Translations under genes and position numbers: made by a program
Shown here: one piece after another, positions 34,582-44,404 of the stretch
How the letters are laid out: each line of letters opens with the position of its first letter
How positions within the stretch are numbered: position 1 is the stretch's first letter
The notes under the pieces: model-generated
Seen by the model: the letters and a program-made list of their open reading frames with translations, nothing else
What the model was told of the DNA's origin: nothing
Database searches by the model: none
Assembly (NCBI RefSeq): GCF_005116715.1
Contig: NZ_SWCI01000005.1
Span: forward strand, 186,001 to 250,000
DNA: 64,000 bases
Source of the DNA: Ferrimonas sediminicola
GTDB lineage: Bacteria; Pseudomonadota; Gammaproteobacteria; Enterobacterales; Shewanellaceae
Direction of reading: 5' to 3'

Positions 34582-36969
34582 ATGTTTAGAAACCTTGTTG
34601 CGTTGGCTGTCGCAGCAACCCTGCCAGCCCCCCTGTTGGCCGCCGAACAGGGCGGCGTCGAGCGGATCGAAGTGGTGGGCTCACGCATCGCCCTGCGCAC
34701 CGCCACCGACTCCGCCGCCCCGGTGGACATCATCTCCGCCGAAGACCTGGCCGCCACCGGCCAGTTGGAAACCGCCAAGGCGCTGCAGTTCGCCGCCCCC
34801 AGCTACAGCTTCCCCTTCTCCTCGGTCACCGACGGCACCGATGCGGTGCGTCCCGCCAACCTGCGCGGCATGTCCCCGGACCACACCCTGGTGCTGGTCA
34901 ACGGCAAACGCCGCCACACCTCGGCCCTGGTGCACCTCTCCGGCACCGTCGGCAAGGGCTCCTCCAACGTGGATCTGAACGCCATCCCCATGGCCGCCAT
35001 CAAGCGCATCGAGATCCTCCGTGACGGCGCCGCCGCCCAGTACGGCTCCGACGCGATCGCCGGGGTGATCAACGTGGTGCTCAAGGACGCCGACCAGGGG
35101 GGCAGTATCAGTACCCACCTGGGACAGACCTATGAGGGTGACGGTGAACAGCTGCGCCTCGGCCTGAACCATGGCATGCAGCTTGGTAACGAGGGCTTCC
35201 TGAACCTCTCCCTGGAGAGCCATCACAAGAACCCCACCAACCGCGCCGGTAACGACCCTCGCCAGCAGTACCCTGAGCTGGCCGATGGCAGCCCGGACCC
35301 CCGCGAAGAGACCTTCGATCGCAACAACCACCATGTAGGTGACAGCGACTATCAGAACTACGGCCTGTTCCTGAACGGCGGCACCGCCATCAGCGGCGAT
35401 GACCAGCTCTACCTGTTCGGCGGTTACTCCGAGCGTGAGTCCAGTTCCGGCGCCTTCTACCGCCGCGCCAAAGACAGCCGCAACCTGACGGAGATCTACC
35501 CCGACGGCTTCCTGCCCCAGATCAATCCCGAGATCATCGACACCTCGTTGCTGGTGGGTTATGAGTTCGAACTGGGTGAGTGGAGCCTGGACACCTCCGC
35601 CGGCTATGGCCGGAACAGCTTTGAGTACCGGGTGAGAAACAGCCTGAACGCCTCCCTGGGCCCCACCAGCCCCACCGAGTTCGACGCCGGCAAGCTGACC
35701 ACCGATGAGCTCAACCTCAATCTGGATGTCTCCCGCTACTACGACTTCATTAATGACTCCGAGCTGGTGGTGGCCCTGGGCGCCAGTTGGCGCAACAGCG
35801 GCTATGAGGTGGAGGCGGGTGAACCGGCCTCCTACATCCGTGGTGACTACCAGGGCAAATCCGGTGGTAGCCAGGGCTTTGGTGGGTTCACTCCCGAGTC
35901 CGCCGTAGACGAGGAGCGCCACAACCTGGGGCTCTACCTGGAGCTGGAGAACCAGTACAGCGATCAGTTCTACTGGGCCGCCGCCGCCCGTTACGAGGAC
36001 TACTCTGACTTCGGCAGTAACACCAGCTGGAAGCTGGCGGGTCGCTGGGACCTCACCGACGCCCTGGCTCTGCGTGCCACCACCAACACCGGCTTCCGCG
36101 CCCCGAGCGTGCAGCAGCTCTACTTCACCAACATCTCCACCTTCTTCGACCCGGATCCGGTCACCGGCGAGTTTGTGCCCCGCGAATCCGGCACCTTCAA
36201 CACCCTGGCACCCATCACCCAGGCCCTGGGTGTGAATGAGCTGAAGCCGGAGATCGCCCACTCCTACAGCCTGGGGCTGGTCTACAGCCACGACAGCGGC
36301 CTGACCGTCACCCTGGATGCCTACCGCATCGATGTGGATGATCGCATCATCCTCTCCGGCTCCGTGGACAAGGAATCCTCCCCACAAATTGAAGCCCTGT
36401 TCGCAGGCACCAATGCCGAGTCCGCCCGATTCTTTATCAATGGCCTGGATACTCGTACCCAGGGACTGGACCTGGTGGCTACCCAGGAGTTTGACCTGAA
36501 CGGCTGGGGTGAACTGAAAGCCAACCTGGCCTACGCCTATAACGACACCAAGATTCAGTCGGTGAACCTGCCCACCATCCTGAGTGGCCAGGAGGCGCAG
36601 CTGTTTGACCGCCGGGAGGAGGTTCGCGCCACCGACGCCAACCTGCACCACAAGGGCAATATCGGCTTCACCCACAGCCTGGGCGATCTCACTACCCACC
36701 TGAGGTTCAGCTACTTCGGCACCTACACCGTGGGTTACTCCCGCTCCGAGGTGGAGTATGACGCCAAATGGACCACGGACCTGAGTGCCAGCTACGCCCT
36801 GACCGACGCCCTGACCCTGACCGCCGGGGCCCAGAACCTGTTCGACACCTACCCGGAGAAGCGGCCCGACGACAACAACTTCAACGGCATCTTCCTCTAC
36901 CCGCTGACCAACACTCCGTTCGGATTCAACGGCGGCTACTACTACCTGGATCTAACCTACAGCTACTAG
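34582..36969 (+). CDS. TonB-dependent outer-membrane receptor
   Basis: 795 residues. A signal peptide (LVALAVAATLPAPLLA) is followed by a TonB-box-like stretch (VERIEVVGSRI). The plug domain has LRGMSPDHTLVLVNGKRRH, NAIPMAAIKRIEILRDGAAA and YGSDAIAGVINVVLKD. A 22-strand barrel follows, with TTNTGFRAPSVQQLYF, LKPEIAHSYSLGLVY and a C-terminal aromatic strand (YYYLDLTYSY). It imports a large nutrient or chelate across the outer membrane with TonB energy. The ligand cannot be read from sequence. It lacks a recognisable Fur box, so iron is not favoured. It stands alone with a terminator, 188 bases before the hydrolase gene. Confidence 0.93.
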   Translation: MFRNLVALAVAATLPAPLLAAEQGGVERIEVVGSRIALRTATDSAAPVDIISAEDLAATGQLETAKALQFAAPSYSFPFSSVTDGTDAVRPANLRGMSPDHTLVLVNGKRRHTSALVHLSGTVGKGSSNVDLNAIPMAAIKRIEILRDGAAAQYGSDAIAGVINVVLKDADQGGSISTHLGQTYEGDGEQLRLGLNHGMQLGNEGFLNLSLESHHKNPTNRAGNDPRQQYPELADGSPDPREETFDRNNHHVGDSDYQNYGLFLNGGTAISGDDQLYLFGGYSERESSSGAFYRRAKDSRNLTEIYPDGFLPQINPEIIDTSLLVGYEFELGEWSLDTSAGYGRNSFEYRVRNSLNASLGPTSPTEFDAGKLTTDELNLNLDVSRYYDFINDSELVVALGASWRNSGYEVEAGEPASYIRGDYQGKSGGSQGFGGFTPESAVDEERHNLGLYLELENQYSDQFYWAAAARYEDYSDFGSNTSWKLAGRWDLTDALALRATTNTGFRAPSVQQLYFTNISTFFDPDPVTGEFVPRESGTFNTLAPITQALGVNELKPEIAHSYSLGLVYSHDSGLTVTLDAYRIDVDDRIILSGSVDKESSPQIEALFAGTNAESARFFINGLDTRTQGLDLVATQEFDLNGWGELKANLAYAYNDTKIQSVNLPTILSGQEAQLFDRREEVRATDANLHHKGNIGFTHSLGDLTTHLRFSYFGTYTVGYSRSEVEYDAKWTTDLSASYALTDALTLTAGAQNLFDTYPEKRPDDNNFNGIFLYPLTNTPFGFNGGYYYLDLTYSY

Positions 36970-36981
36970 CCAGGAAACGAA

Positions 36982-37006
36982 GGGGCGCCGATGGGCGCCC
37001 CTTTTT
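36982..37006 (+). terminator. Rho-independent terminator of the TonB-dependent receptor
   Basis: GGGGCGCC, loop GATG, GGCGCCCC, then TTTTT, 13 bases after the receptor stop. Confidence 0.92.
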
Positions 37007-37156
37007 CATGGTCGGCTGGATAACCGCGCTTCAGCCCGGTGGCCGCCCCCCGTCATCCAGCCTGCTTGACCTCTTATGAGTCATCAGCATTCCCTATATC
37101 AACCTCGACAGATCGATGCTATTTTCAACAACAAACAACCATCAGGACGATCTGTT

Positions 37157-38008
37157 ATGCGCAAGCTGCTTCTCATGACCCTGCTCTTGTCGATGCCATT
37201 GAACGCCGAGGACCGCTTCAAGGATGTGCGCATCCAAAGCCAGGAGGTGGCCCAGGGCGTGCATATGCTCACCGGCAGCGGTGGCAATATCGGCGTCAGT
37301 GCCGGCGCCGACGGCATCCTGATCATCGACGACCAGTTCGCCCCCCTGGCCGGGCGCATCCAGCAGGCCCTGGCCGCCATCAAGCCTGGGCCGGTCAACT
37401 ATGTGCTGAACACCCACTACCATGGGGATCACACCGGCGGCAACGCCGAGTTTGCCCCGCCGGCGACGGTGTTCGCCCACCACAATGTGCGGCTGAGGCT
37501 GGCGGGCGACGACCGGGTGAACCCCGCCCAACTGCCGCTGGTCACCTTCGGAGAGGGGCTGATCTTCCACCTCAACGGTGACACCATCCGCGTCATTCAC
37601 CTGGCCGACGGCCACACCGATGGCGACAGCCTGGTGCGCTTCGAGCAGGCCAATGTGGTGCATATGGGGGATCTGTTCTTCAACGGCATGTTTCCCTTTG
37701 TGGATCTCAAGGGGGGCGGCAGCGTCACCGGCTATCTCGAGGCCGTCTCCGAGGCGCTGAAGTGGGTGGATGCCGACACCAGGGTGATTCCCGGACACGG
37801 TGAACTGGCCGGTCGCCAGGAGCTGCTGAGGTTCCAACAGATGCTGGAGGCGTCGATCCTGTGGGCCAGGAAACAGGACAGAGAAGGCTCCCTGGCCTCA
37901 TGGCAGAGCGCTTTCCCCACCGAGCTGGCAAGCTGGAGCTGGCGTTTTGTCACTACCGAGCGCTGGGTCGAAACCCTCTACCAGGAACGGGACAGACTCG
38001 ATGATTGA
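37157..38008 (+). CDS. Periplasmic metallo-beta-lactamase-fold hydrolase
   Basis: 283 residues with a signal peptide (MRKLLLMTLLLSMPLNA). The binuclear metal site is complete: His87, His89, Asp91 and His92 in HYHGDHTGGN, His153 in ADGHTDGDS, Asp172 in VHMGDLFF and His214 in PGHGEL. The fold includes beta-lactamases, lactonases and thioesterases; the exact substrate here is unknown, and a lactamase role is not implied. It is the first gene of a two-gene unit with the small membrane protein; their genes overlap by 8 bases. ATG at 37157 follows AGGA by about 9 bases. Confidence 0.88.
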   Translation: MRKLLLMTLLLSMPLNAEDRFKDVRIQSQEVAQGVHMLTGSGGNIGVSAGADGILIIDDQFAPLAGRIQQALAAIKPGPVNYVLNTHYHGDHTGGNAEFAPPATVFAHHNVRLRLAGDDRVNPAQLPLVTFGEGLIFHLNGDTIRVIHLADGHTDGDSLVRFEQANVVHMGDLFFNGMFPFVDLKGGGSVTGYLEAVSEALKWVDADTRVIPGHGELAGRQELLRFQQMLEASILWARKQDREGSLASWQSAFPTELASWSWRFVTTERWVETLYQERDRLDD

Positions 38009-38375
38009 CCTGCTGATCTTCGCCACCCTGGTCCTGCTGGTGGCCATGGTGCCGGTCTACGGGACGGCGGTATTGATCCGCTCCCCCACCCCGGGCCCGC
38101 TGCTGGGGGGGCTGACGGTCTGCATCTCTTTGGCGCTGCTGGAGCTCTCCCTGGACAGGATCAGTGCTCCCTGGGGCTGGCTGGCGGGTGGCCTGTTCGG
38201 CGCCGTCGCCTTCAGCCTGCTGTTCGGCACCCGCACCTGGCGGGGGGTGATACTGGCGACGGTGCTGTGCCTTACCTACCAGTGGGGCACCGGCGAGTAT
38301 CTCAACGGCCTGTCACTCACCACCACCTTACAACAGCAGCTCAACCTGGCCCGCTCTGAAGTATGGCCGGAGTGA
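38001..38375 (+). CDS. Small integral membrane protein of unknown function
   Basis: 124 residues with about four hydrophobic helices (LLIFATLVLLVAMVPVYGTA, then PLLGGLTVCISLALLEL, GWLAGGLFGAVAFSLLF and GVILATVLCLTYQW). I recognise no family. The start ATG lies inside the end of the hydrolase gene (8-base overlap), so the two proteins are probably made together. It ends before a short gap that separates it from the convergent kdsB. Confidence 0.7.
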   Translation: MIDLLIFATLVLLVAMVPVYGTAVLIRSPTPGPLLGGLTVCISLALLELSLDRISAPWGWLAGGLFGAVAFSLLFGTRTWRGVILATVLCLTYQWGTGEYLNGLSLTTTLQQQLNLARSEVWPE

Positions 38376-38426
38376 GCGCCGTCGTTACCCCCAGGCGGTA
38401 AAAAAGCGGCCCGCAGACCGCCCTTT

Positions 38427-39176
38427 TCAATGACAGAGTGTCCGGCGAACCCGCTCCAGGTCCTCCGGGGTATCCACACCGGCGGGCGGCGTCTGTTTCG
38501 CCTCCTCCACATGGATCCCCTCACCGTAGTAGAGCACCCTCAGCTGCTCCAGGGACTCGATCGCCTCCAGCGGGCTCGCCGGCCAGCCGACGTAGCGCCG
38601 GATGAAGCCGGCGCGGTAACCGTAGATCCCCACATGACGCAGGGCGCCGGGGCTCACCGCCGGTCCGTGGGCAAAGCCGTCCCTGTGGTAGGGGATGGGC
38701 GCCCGAGAGAAGTAGAGGGCGCGGCCGTCCGCCCCGCACACTACCTTGACCGCATTGGGATTGAACATCTCCTCGGCGTCCTCGATGGCAACCCCCAGGG
38801 TGGCCATCGGCAGGCCGCTGGTCACCAGATTCTCCGCCACCTGGCGGATGTTGGCGGGTGGAATCAGGGGTTCATCCCCCTGCACGTTCACCACCACCTG
38901 CTCCTCAGACAGGCCCAGCAGTTCCACCACCTCGGCCAGACGCTCGGTTCCGGAGTGATGGTGGGCCGAGGTCATCACCACTTCGGCGCCAAACCCCTTG
39001 ACCGCGTCATACACCCGCTGGTCATCGGTTGCCACCACCACCCGATCGGCGCCGCTGGCCTGGGCCTGCTCGCAGACCCACTGGATCATCGGCTTGCCGG
39101 CGATGTCCGCCAGGGGTTTGGCCGGCAGCCGGGTCGAGGCGTAGCGGGCGGGGATGACCACCACAAAGCCCATCAT
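38427..39176 (-). CDS. kdsB: 3-deoxy-manno-octulosonate cytidylyltransferase
   Basis: 249 residues, nearly the same as E. coli KdsB (248). [19 protein letters not shown] binds CTP, and [34 protein letters not shown] and [16 protein letters not shown] follow. It makes CMP-Kdo for the inner core of lipopolysaccharide. It is the last gene of msbA-lpxK-ycaR-kdsB. Its ATG at 39176 shares one base with the ycaR stop (TGATG), which supports this start over the next in-frame ATG. Confidence 0.97.
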   Translation of the reverse strand: MMGFVVVIPARYASTRLPAKPLADIAGKPMIQWVCEQAQASGADRVVVATDDQRVYDAVKGFGAEVVMTSAHHHSGTERLAEVVELLGLSEEQVVVNVQGDEPLIPPANIRQVAENLVTSGLPMATLGVAIEDAEEMFNPNAVKVVCGADGRALYFSRAPIPYHRDGFAHGPAVSPGALRHVGIYGYRAGFIRRYVGWPASPLEAIESLEQLRVLYYGEGIHVEEAKQTPPAGVDTPEDLERVRRTLCH

Positions 39177-39352
39177 CAGTCTTCCTTCAACTCGGTGGCG
39201 CGGTTTTCCAGCAGCACCGGAATGCCGTCATCAATGGGGTAAACCAGACGATCGGCCTTACAGGTCAGGGTCTGCTCAGCCGCGTTAAACTCCAGCTTGC
39301 CCTTACACACCGGGCAGGCAATGATCTCTAGCAGTTTGGTATCGAACGCCAT
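39176..39352 (-). CDS. ycaR: Trm112-like zinc-ribbon protein YcaR
   Basis: 58 residues. A CPVC pair (Cys13, Cys16) and a later Cys31 ([12 protein letters not shown]) leave a zinc ribbon with one ligand missing, as in E. coli YcaR. The GIPVLLE tail is the family signature. The function is unproven; it may be a small partner protein in envelope synthesis. It lies between lpxK (3-base gap) and kdsB (1-base overlap), the E. coli order. Confidence 0.93.
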   Translation of the reverse strand: MAFDTKLLEIIACPVCKGKLEFNAAEQTLTCKADRLVYPIDDGIPVLLENRATELKED

Positions 39353-39355
39353 TGT

Positions 39356-40330
39356 TTATTCCTTCAGCCGTGACAGCAGGGCGCTGTCAAAATCTTCCGG
39401 TAAATTAGCAGTTACCGGTAGGTAAAACCAGTTGGGACGGGCAAAACCTCGGCACTTGACCGCATCTTTCTCCGTCATGAGTAACAGCTCGCCGTCTGGG
39501 GTTAACGCCGCCAGCTCCGCCTCACTGTAGAGGTAGTGGTCGGCGAAGGGCACGCAGCGCAGGGGCGACAGCCCCTGCTCCTCCAGGGAGGTGAAGAACC
39601 TGGGGGGATTGCCGATGCCGGCCATGGCGACGATCTCCAGGTCCGCATCGAAGGGGGTGTCGCTGCCATCCACCGCCGTCAACCCGTCCGGGGCCAGGGT
39701 CATGGCATACTCGCCCGGCTTAGGACGACCGCCGTTGCAGATCACCATGTCCACGCTCTTGAGGCGGCTGACCGGCTCCCGCAGCGGCCCCATCGGCAGC
39801 CGGTGGCCATTGCCGAAGCGGCGCTCACCGTCCACCACCACCAGCTCGATGTCGCGCCCGAGCCGGTAGTGCTGCAGGCCGTCATCGGCGACGATCACGT
39901 CCACCTCCGCCCGCTCCATCAGCAGCTCGGCCGCCTTGATCCTGTCCGGCCCCACCGCCATCGGGGCGCCGGTGCGTTGCACGATCAGGGCCGGTTCATC
40001 CCCCACCAGGGCGGGGTCGGTCTGCGGCCCGACCCACTGGGGCCAGGTCTCGGCCTGACCGCCATAACCACGGCTGATCACCCCCACCTTGTAACCGTGG
40101 CGCCGCAGCAGCTCAATCAGGTAGAGCACCACCGGGGTCTTGCCGTTGCCGCCGGCGCTGAGGTTGCCCACCACGATCACCGGCACCGGCAGCTTGATGC
40201 TGGTGAGGACCCCGAGGCGGAACAGCAGCCGTCGCAGGCCGCTGATCAGGATAAACAGCCCGGCCAGGGGAGCCAGCAGCCACAGCAACGGGCTCCCCTG
40301 TTGCCAGGCGCGCTCTATCCAGTTACTCAT
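39356..40330 (-). CDS. lpxK: Tetraacyldisaccharide 4'-kinase
   Basis: 324 residues. A short N-terminal membrane helix (LLWLLAPLAGLFILISGLR) precedes the P-loop GNLSAGGNGKT (about 56-66), followed by ISRGYGG, VIVADDGLQHYRL and VVVDGERRFGNG. It phosphorylates the lipid A precursor at 4' on the inner face of the inner membrane. The ATG at 40330 overlaps the msbA stop by 8 bases and follows GGTGA, so it is preferred to an upstream GTG. Confidence 0.96.
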   Translation of the reverse strand: MSNWIERAWQQGSPLLWLLAPLAGLFILISGLRRLLFRLGVLTSIKLPVPVIVVGNLSAGGNGKTPVVLYLIELLRRHGYKVGVISRGYGGQAETWPQWVGPQTDPALVGDEPALIVQRTGAPMAVGPDRIKAAELLMERAEVDVIVADDGLQHYRLGRDIELVVVDGERRFGNGHRLPMGPLREPVSRLKSVDMVICNGGRPKPGEYAMTLAPDGLTAVDGSDTPFDADLEIVAMAGIGNPPRFFTSLEEQGLSPLRCVPFADHYLYSEAELAALTPDGELLLMTEKDAVKCRGFARPNWFYLPVTANLPEDFDSALLSRLKE

Positions 40331-42092
40331 TGTCACCAAACTGCATCTGGTGCAGCTGACTGTAGATACCGCCGTGCTCGAGCAGCTGCTGGTGGCTGCC
40401 CTGCTCCACCACCTGGCCCTTGTCCACCACCATGATGATGTCGGCGTTTTCGATGGTGGAGAGGCGGTGGGCGATCACCACCGAGGTGCGGCCCCGCTGC
40501 AGGTTGTCCAGGGCCGCCTGGATGGCGCGCTCCGACTCGGTGTCCAGGGCCGAGGTGGCCTCGTCCAGGATCAGGATGGGCGCGTCCCTTAGGATCGCCC
40601 GGGCGATGGCGATGCGCTGGCGCTGACCGCCGCTGAGCAGGATGCCGTTCTCCCCCACCATGGTTTCCAGTCCATCCGGCAGATCCTTGACGAACTCCAT
40701 CAGGTAGGCGGCCTCGGCGGCGGCCTGGACCTGCTCGCGGCTGCAGTGGTCACAGGCGTAGGCGATGTTGTTGGCGATGGTGTCGTTGAACAGGGTCACC
40801 TGCTGCGACACCATGGCGATCTGGTGGCGCAGGCTGCTCAGGCGATACTCGGTGACATCCACCCCGTCCACCAGCACCTGGCCTTCGCCGGCGTCATAGA
40901 AGCGAGGCAACAGGCTGGAGATGGTGCTCTTGCCGGAGCCGGAGCGCCCCACCAGGGCCAGGGTTTTACCGGGCGGCACCTCCAGCGACACGTCTCGCAG
41001 GGCCGGCTCCTCTTTGTTGGTGTTGGGATAGCAGAAGGTGACGTTGCGGAAGCTGATGGCGCCCTGAACCCGCTCCACCTCCAGGGTACCGTTGTCCGGC
41101 GCATCGGCGGTGTCCAGCACCTCGAACACGGTGTGGGCGGCGGTGATCCCCCGCTGGAAGTCGGCATTAACCCGGGTCAGGTGCTTCATCGGCTGCATCA
41201 GCCCCATCATCGAGCCGATGATGGTGACGAAGGTCCCCGGGGTCAGGCTGCTGAGGATAAAGTCGAAACTGGCCACATAGAGCACCACGCCGATGGCACC
41301 GGAACCGATGATCTGAATCACCGGCTGGCTGATCGCCTGGGCGGCGGAGAGTTTCATGTTCTGTTGACGATTGCGGTTGTTGACCCGGGCGAAACGCTCC
41401 GCTTCGATCTCCTGGCCGCCGAAGGCGATCACGTTCTTATGCCCCTTGATCATCTGCTCGGAGGCGGTGGTCACCCCGCCCATCGCCTGCTGGATCGCCT
41501 TGGAGACCTTACGGAAGCGGCGGCTGACCACGGCGATCACCCAGGCCACCAGCGGACCGATCAGGAAGAAGATCAGCGACAGCTGCCAGCTCTGGTAGAA
41601 CATGATAAACAGCAGGCCAATCACCGTGGCGCCGTCGCGCACCATGCTCACCAAGGCACTGCTGGAGGCCCGGGCCACCTGTTCGGTGTCATAGGTGATG
41701 CGGCTGATCAGGTCACCGGAACTCTGGGTGTCGAAATAGCTCACCGGCAGGCTGAGGTACTTCTCAAACACCTTCTGGCGCATGGTCTGCACCACCTTCT
41801 GACTGACCCAGGCCAGGCAGTAGGTAGAGATAAAGTTGGCCACACCGCGGATCAGGAACATCCCCACCACGATAAAGGGGGCCATGCGCAGCACTTCGCT
41901 CCTGCCCTCGTTCAGGCCATTGTCGATCAGGGGCTGAACCAGCCAGATCATGCCGGCGTCCACCGCCCCGTAGGTGATCATCCCCAGGACGGAGACGAGG
42001 AAGGCGGCGCGGTAGGGAAGGACATAGGGCCACAGGCGTTTGAAGGTTGCCCAGGTCTGTCCCCTCTCCATTGGAGTTGGTTTGGCGCTCAT
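40323..42092 (-). CDS. msbA: Lipid A export ATP-binding/permease protein MsbA
   Basis: 589 residues (E. coli 582). An N-terminal six-helix ABC membrane domain (about 25-320) is followed by the nucleotide-binding domain: Walker A GRSGSGKST, Q-loop VSQQVTLF, signature LSGGQRQRIAIARA, Walker B ILILDEATSALD and the His switch AHRLST. MsbA flips lipid A-core to the periplasmic leaflet. It heads the four-gene LPS operon and shares the intergenic region with comEC. Confidence 0.97.
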   Translation of the reverse strand: MSAKPTPMERGQTWATFKRLWPYVLPYRAAFLVSVLGMITYGAVDAGMIWLVQPLIDNGLNEGRSEVLRMAPFIVVGMFLIRGVANFISTYCLAWVSQKVVQTMRQKVFEKYLSLPVSYFDTQSSGDLISRITYDTEQVARASSSALVSMVRDGATVIGLLFIMFYQSWQLSLIFFLIGPLVAWVIAVVSRRFRKVSKAIQQAMGGVTTASEQMIKGHKNVIAFGGQEIEAERFARVNNRNRQQNMKLSAAQAISQPVIQIIGSGAIGVVLYVASFDFILSSLTPGTFVTIIGSMMGLMQPMKHLTRVNADFQRGITAAHTVFEVLDTADAPDNGTLEVERVQGAISFRNVTFCYPNTNKEEPALRDVSLEVPPGKTLALVGRSGSGKSTISSLLPRFYDAGEGQVLVDGVDVTEYRLSSLRHQIAMVSQQVTLFNDTIANNIAYACDHCSREQVQAAAEAAYLMEFVKDLPDGLETMVGENGILLSGGQRQRIAIARAILRDAPILILDEATSALDTESERAIQAALDNLQRGRTSVVIAHRLSTIENADIIMVVDKGQVVEQGSHQQLLEHGGIYSQLHQMQFGDNE

Positions 42093-42184
42093 AGAGTTAA
42101 CCGAGTTTCAATTCAAGGGGCCATTCTACCCACACAGCGGATGGATACCAACGCATGGCGGACAAATGTCGATTAAACCGCCAA

Positions 42185-44374
42185 TTACCACACCCTTTGG
42201 TTGTACCAGTAGGGGGCCAGCCGTTCGCTGTAGCTCAGCAGTTCCACCCGATCCGGCCGGAAGTGAACGCTCACCTGCCCCACCCTGCCGGTGGTTCTCT
42301 GGCGGGCTCCCAGCGCCCGGTAGCGGACCAGCACCTCGGGGTGGGGGAATCCCCAGCGGTTGCGCCAGCCAGCGGCATGGATCACCAGGCTGGGGGCAAC
42401 GGCACGCGCCCAGGCGTCGGTACTGGAACTGCGGCTGCCATGGTGCGGCGACACCAGCACCGTGACCCGCTGCGGACGCATCCTGGCCTCGGCTGTAGCC
42501 TCGATGTCCCCCGGCAACAGCACGCTGTGATGGCCATCGGAGATTCGCAGCATGCAGGAGCCGTTGTTGCCGGCGTAGTCAAACTTCTGCCAGGCCAGGG
42601 TCAGCCCCTGCCAGTGAGTGGGCGCTCGCGTACAGCCGTCACCGGCAATCTGGTTGACCTCGGGCCAGAGGCGATGAATCGCCCCGGCGCCGCCGGCATG
42701 GTCATTGTCCCTGTGACTCAGCACCAGGTAGTCCAGGTGGCCAATTCCCCGCCCCCGGAGAAAGGGGGTCACCACCCGCTCGGCGTAACTGAACCCCGAC
42801 GGAAAGGCGGCGCCGGTATCGTAGAGGATCGCCCGCCCCTGCTTCTCCACCACCACGCTCAGCCCCTGCCTGACGTCCAGCACATGCAGTCGCCACAACC
42901 TCGGCGACTCCGGCAGTAGATGCAGCCCTGCCGGCAGCAGCAGCAGCGGCGCCAGTCCCCTGGCGTAGGCCATGGGAGGGCGCCAGATCAGCCACAGGGC
43001 GATCGGGACCAGCGCCAGGGAGAGCAGGCCGTGGGGCCAGCCGAGGTTGTCACCGGGCAGGGCGTGGGCCAGCCTGGCCACCGACGCCAGCGGCCACAGC
43101 GCCCCGTCCGCCAGCCGCAGCGCCAGGTCGGCCGCCGGCAGTGACAACCAGCTCATCAGCGCCGCCACCAGGGTCAGCGGCAGCGCCACCAGCGACACCC
43201 AGGGCACCATCAGCAGGTTGGCCCACAGGGCGTGCAGGGAGAGGCTGCCAAACCACCCCAACTGCACCAGGCCCAGCAGCAGGGTCAGGCCGCACTGGAT
43301 CCACACCAGGCGGGCCAACTTGCCCCGACACCACTGCGGTGTCTGGGCCAGCAACAGCAGGATGGCCGCCACCGCGCAGCAGGAGAGCCAGTAGCCTGGG
43401 CCCAGCACCACCAGGGGATCGAGCAGCAACAGCAGCGCCGCCGCCCGAAGCAGCAGCTCCCAGGGCCGGCCAAAGCGACCGGTGGCCAGCATCAGCATCG
43501 CCGCCAGGGCCATGATCAGCGCCCGCTGGGTCGCCAGCCCCAGGCCCGCCAACAGGGCGTACCCCGTCACGCCGAAGGCCGCCACCAGCAACACCGCCAG
43601 GCGGGCTGCTCCCCCCTGGCTCGGCAGCAGACAGCGTGCCAGCCAGCCCAGGGTGGTCACCAGCAACAGTGCAACCAGGCTCAGGTGCAGCCCGGAGATG
43701 GCCACCAGGTGGGTGAGGCCGCCGGCACGCAGCTGGGCCCAACGCTCATCGGTGAGGCCTCGGCGATCGGCCATCGCCAGCGCCCGCAGCAGATCCCCCC
43801 TGGGCAGATCGGCCACCGCCTGCTCCAGCCTCTGCGCCAGGGGCACCCGCCAGTGGCTTCTCTCCGCCAACGGGGTCATCGCCAGGATGCGCCCCTGGGC
43901 CACCACCCGATTGGCCAGGGCATGACGCCGCTGGTTCCAGCTAAACTGATTAAAGGTGCCCATCGGGGGTCTCAGGGTGACCTTGAGTCGGTACAGATGA
44001 CCCGCCTGCCAGTTGGTCTCACCCTGATAACTCAGCCAGATGCGATCGGGGTGGTGAAACTGCAATGGCGTTTCATCGATTCTCTCGACCTGCCATAAAG
44101 TTCGCTGGTATAGTGCGCCGCGGGTTGGTAAAGTGATCAACCTCGCCACCAGCAGGTGCTCCCCCTCGCTCAGGGGCTGTGCCGCAGAGATATGACGGTC
44201 GCCGTGCCAGGCGAACCAGCAGACGCCCAGCAGCAGTCCGGCCCACAGCGGCCTTGGCCGCACAAGCCATGGGACGGCCGCTCCGATGACGACCAGAAAC
44301 CAGGGAGGCAGCAGTGCCGGCCAGAATAGGCCCGAGCTGACGGCCGCAACCCAACCCAGAAGAAACCTGTTCAC
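42185..44374 (-). CDS. comEC: ComEC/Rec2-family DNA internalisation protein
   Basis: 729 residues in three parts: an N-terminal DUF4131-type membrane and OB region, the Competence domain (GDLLRALAMADRRGLTDERW, then GLTHLVAISGLHLSLVALLL), and a C-terminal beta-lactamase-fold nuclease domain (LVLSHRDNDHAGGAGAIH; VLVSPHHGSRSSS). It forms the channel that brings single-stranded DNA into the cytoplasm. E. coli YcaI (754) is the orthologue and also neighbours msbA. The start is taken as GTG at 44374; codons further upstream read through the neighbouring gene and match nothing. Confidence 0.93.
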   Translation of the reverse strand: MNRFLLGWVAAVSSGLFWPALLPPWFLVVIGAAVPWLVRPRPLWAGLLLGVCWFAWHGDRHISAAQPLSEGEHLLVARLITLPTRGALYQRTLWQVERIDETPLQFHHPDRIWLSYQGETNWQAGHLYRLKVTLRPPMGTFNQFSWNQRRHALANRVVAQGRILAMTPLAERSHWRVPLAQRLEQAVADLPRGDLLRALAMADRRGLTDERWAQLRAGGLTHLVAISGLHLSLVALLLVTTLGWLARCLLPSQGGAARLAVLLVAAFGVTGYALLAGLGLATQRALIMALAAMLMLATGRFGRPWELLLRAAALLLLLDPLVVLGPGYWLSCCAVAAILLLLAQTPQWCRGKLARLVWIQCGLTLLLGLVQLGWFGSLSLHALWANLLMVPWVSLVALPLTLVAALMSWLSLPAADLALRLADGALWPLASVARLAHALPGDNLGWPHGLLSLALVPIALWLIWRPPMAYARGLAPLLLLPAGLHLLPESPRLWRLHVLDVRQGLSVVVEKQGRAILYDTGAAFPSGFSYAERVVTPFLRGRGIGHLDYLVLSHRDNDHAGGAGAIHRLWPEVNQIAGDGCTRAPTHWQGLTLAWQKFDYAGNNGSCMLRISDGHHSVLLPGDIEATAEARMRPQRVTVLVSPHHGSRSSSTDAWARAVAPSLVIHAAGWRNRWGFPHPEVLVRYRALGARQRTTGRVGQVSVHFRPDRVELLSYSERLAPYWYNQRVW

Positions 44375-44404
44375 CTGACTCTGTTTAGGCGATAACAAAC
44401 CGCT

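Noticed and set aside
34681-36699. A 672-codon minus-strand frame opposite the TonB-dependent receptor
   Set aside because: The plus-strand receptor has full plug and barrel motifs; the antisense frame is a codon-bias shadow.
37157-38008. Antibiotic-inactivating metallo-beta-lactamase
   Set aside because: The metal ligands only define the fold; nothing specific to known carbapenemases is visible, so only a generic hydrolase call is supported.
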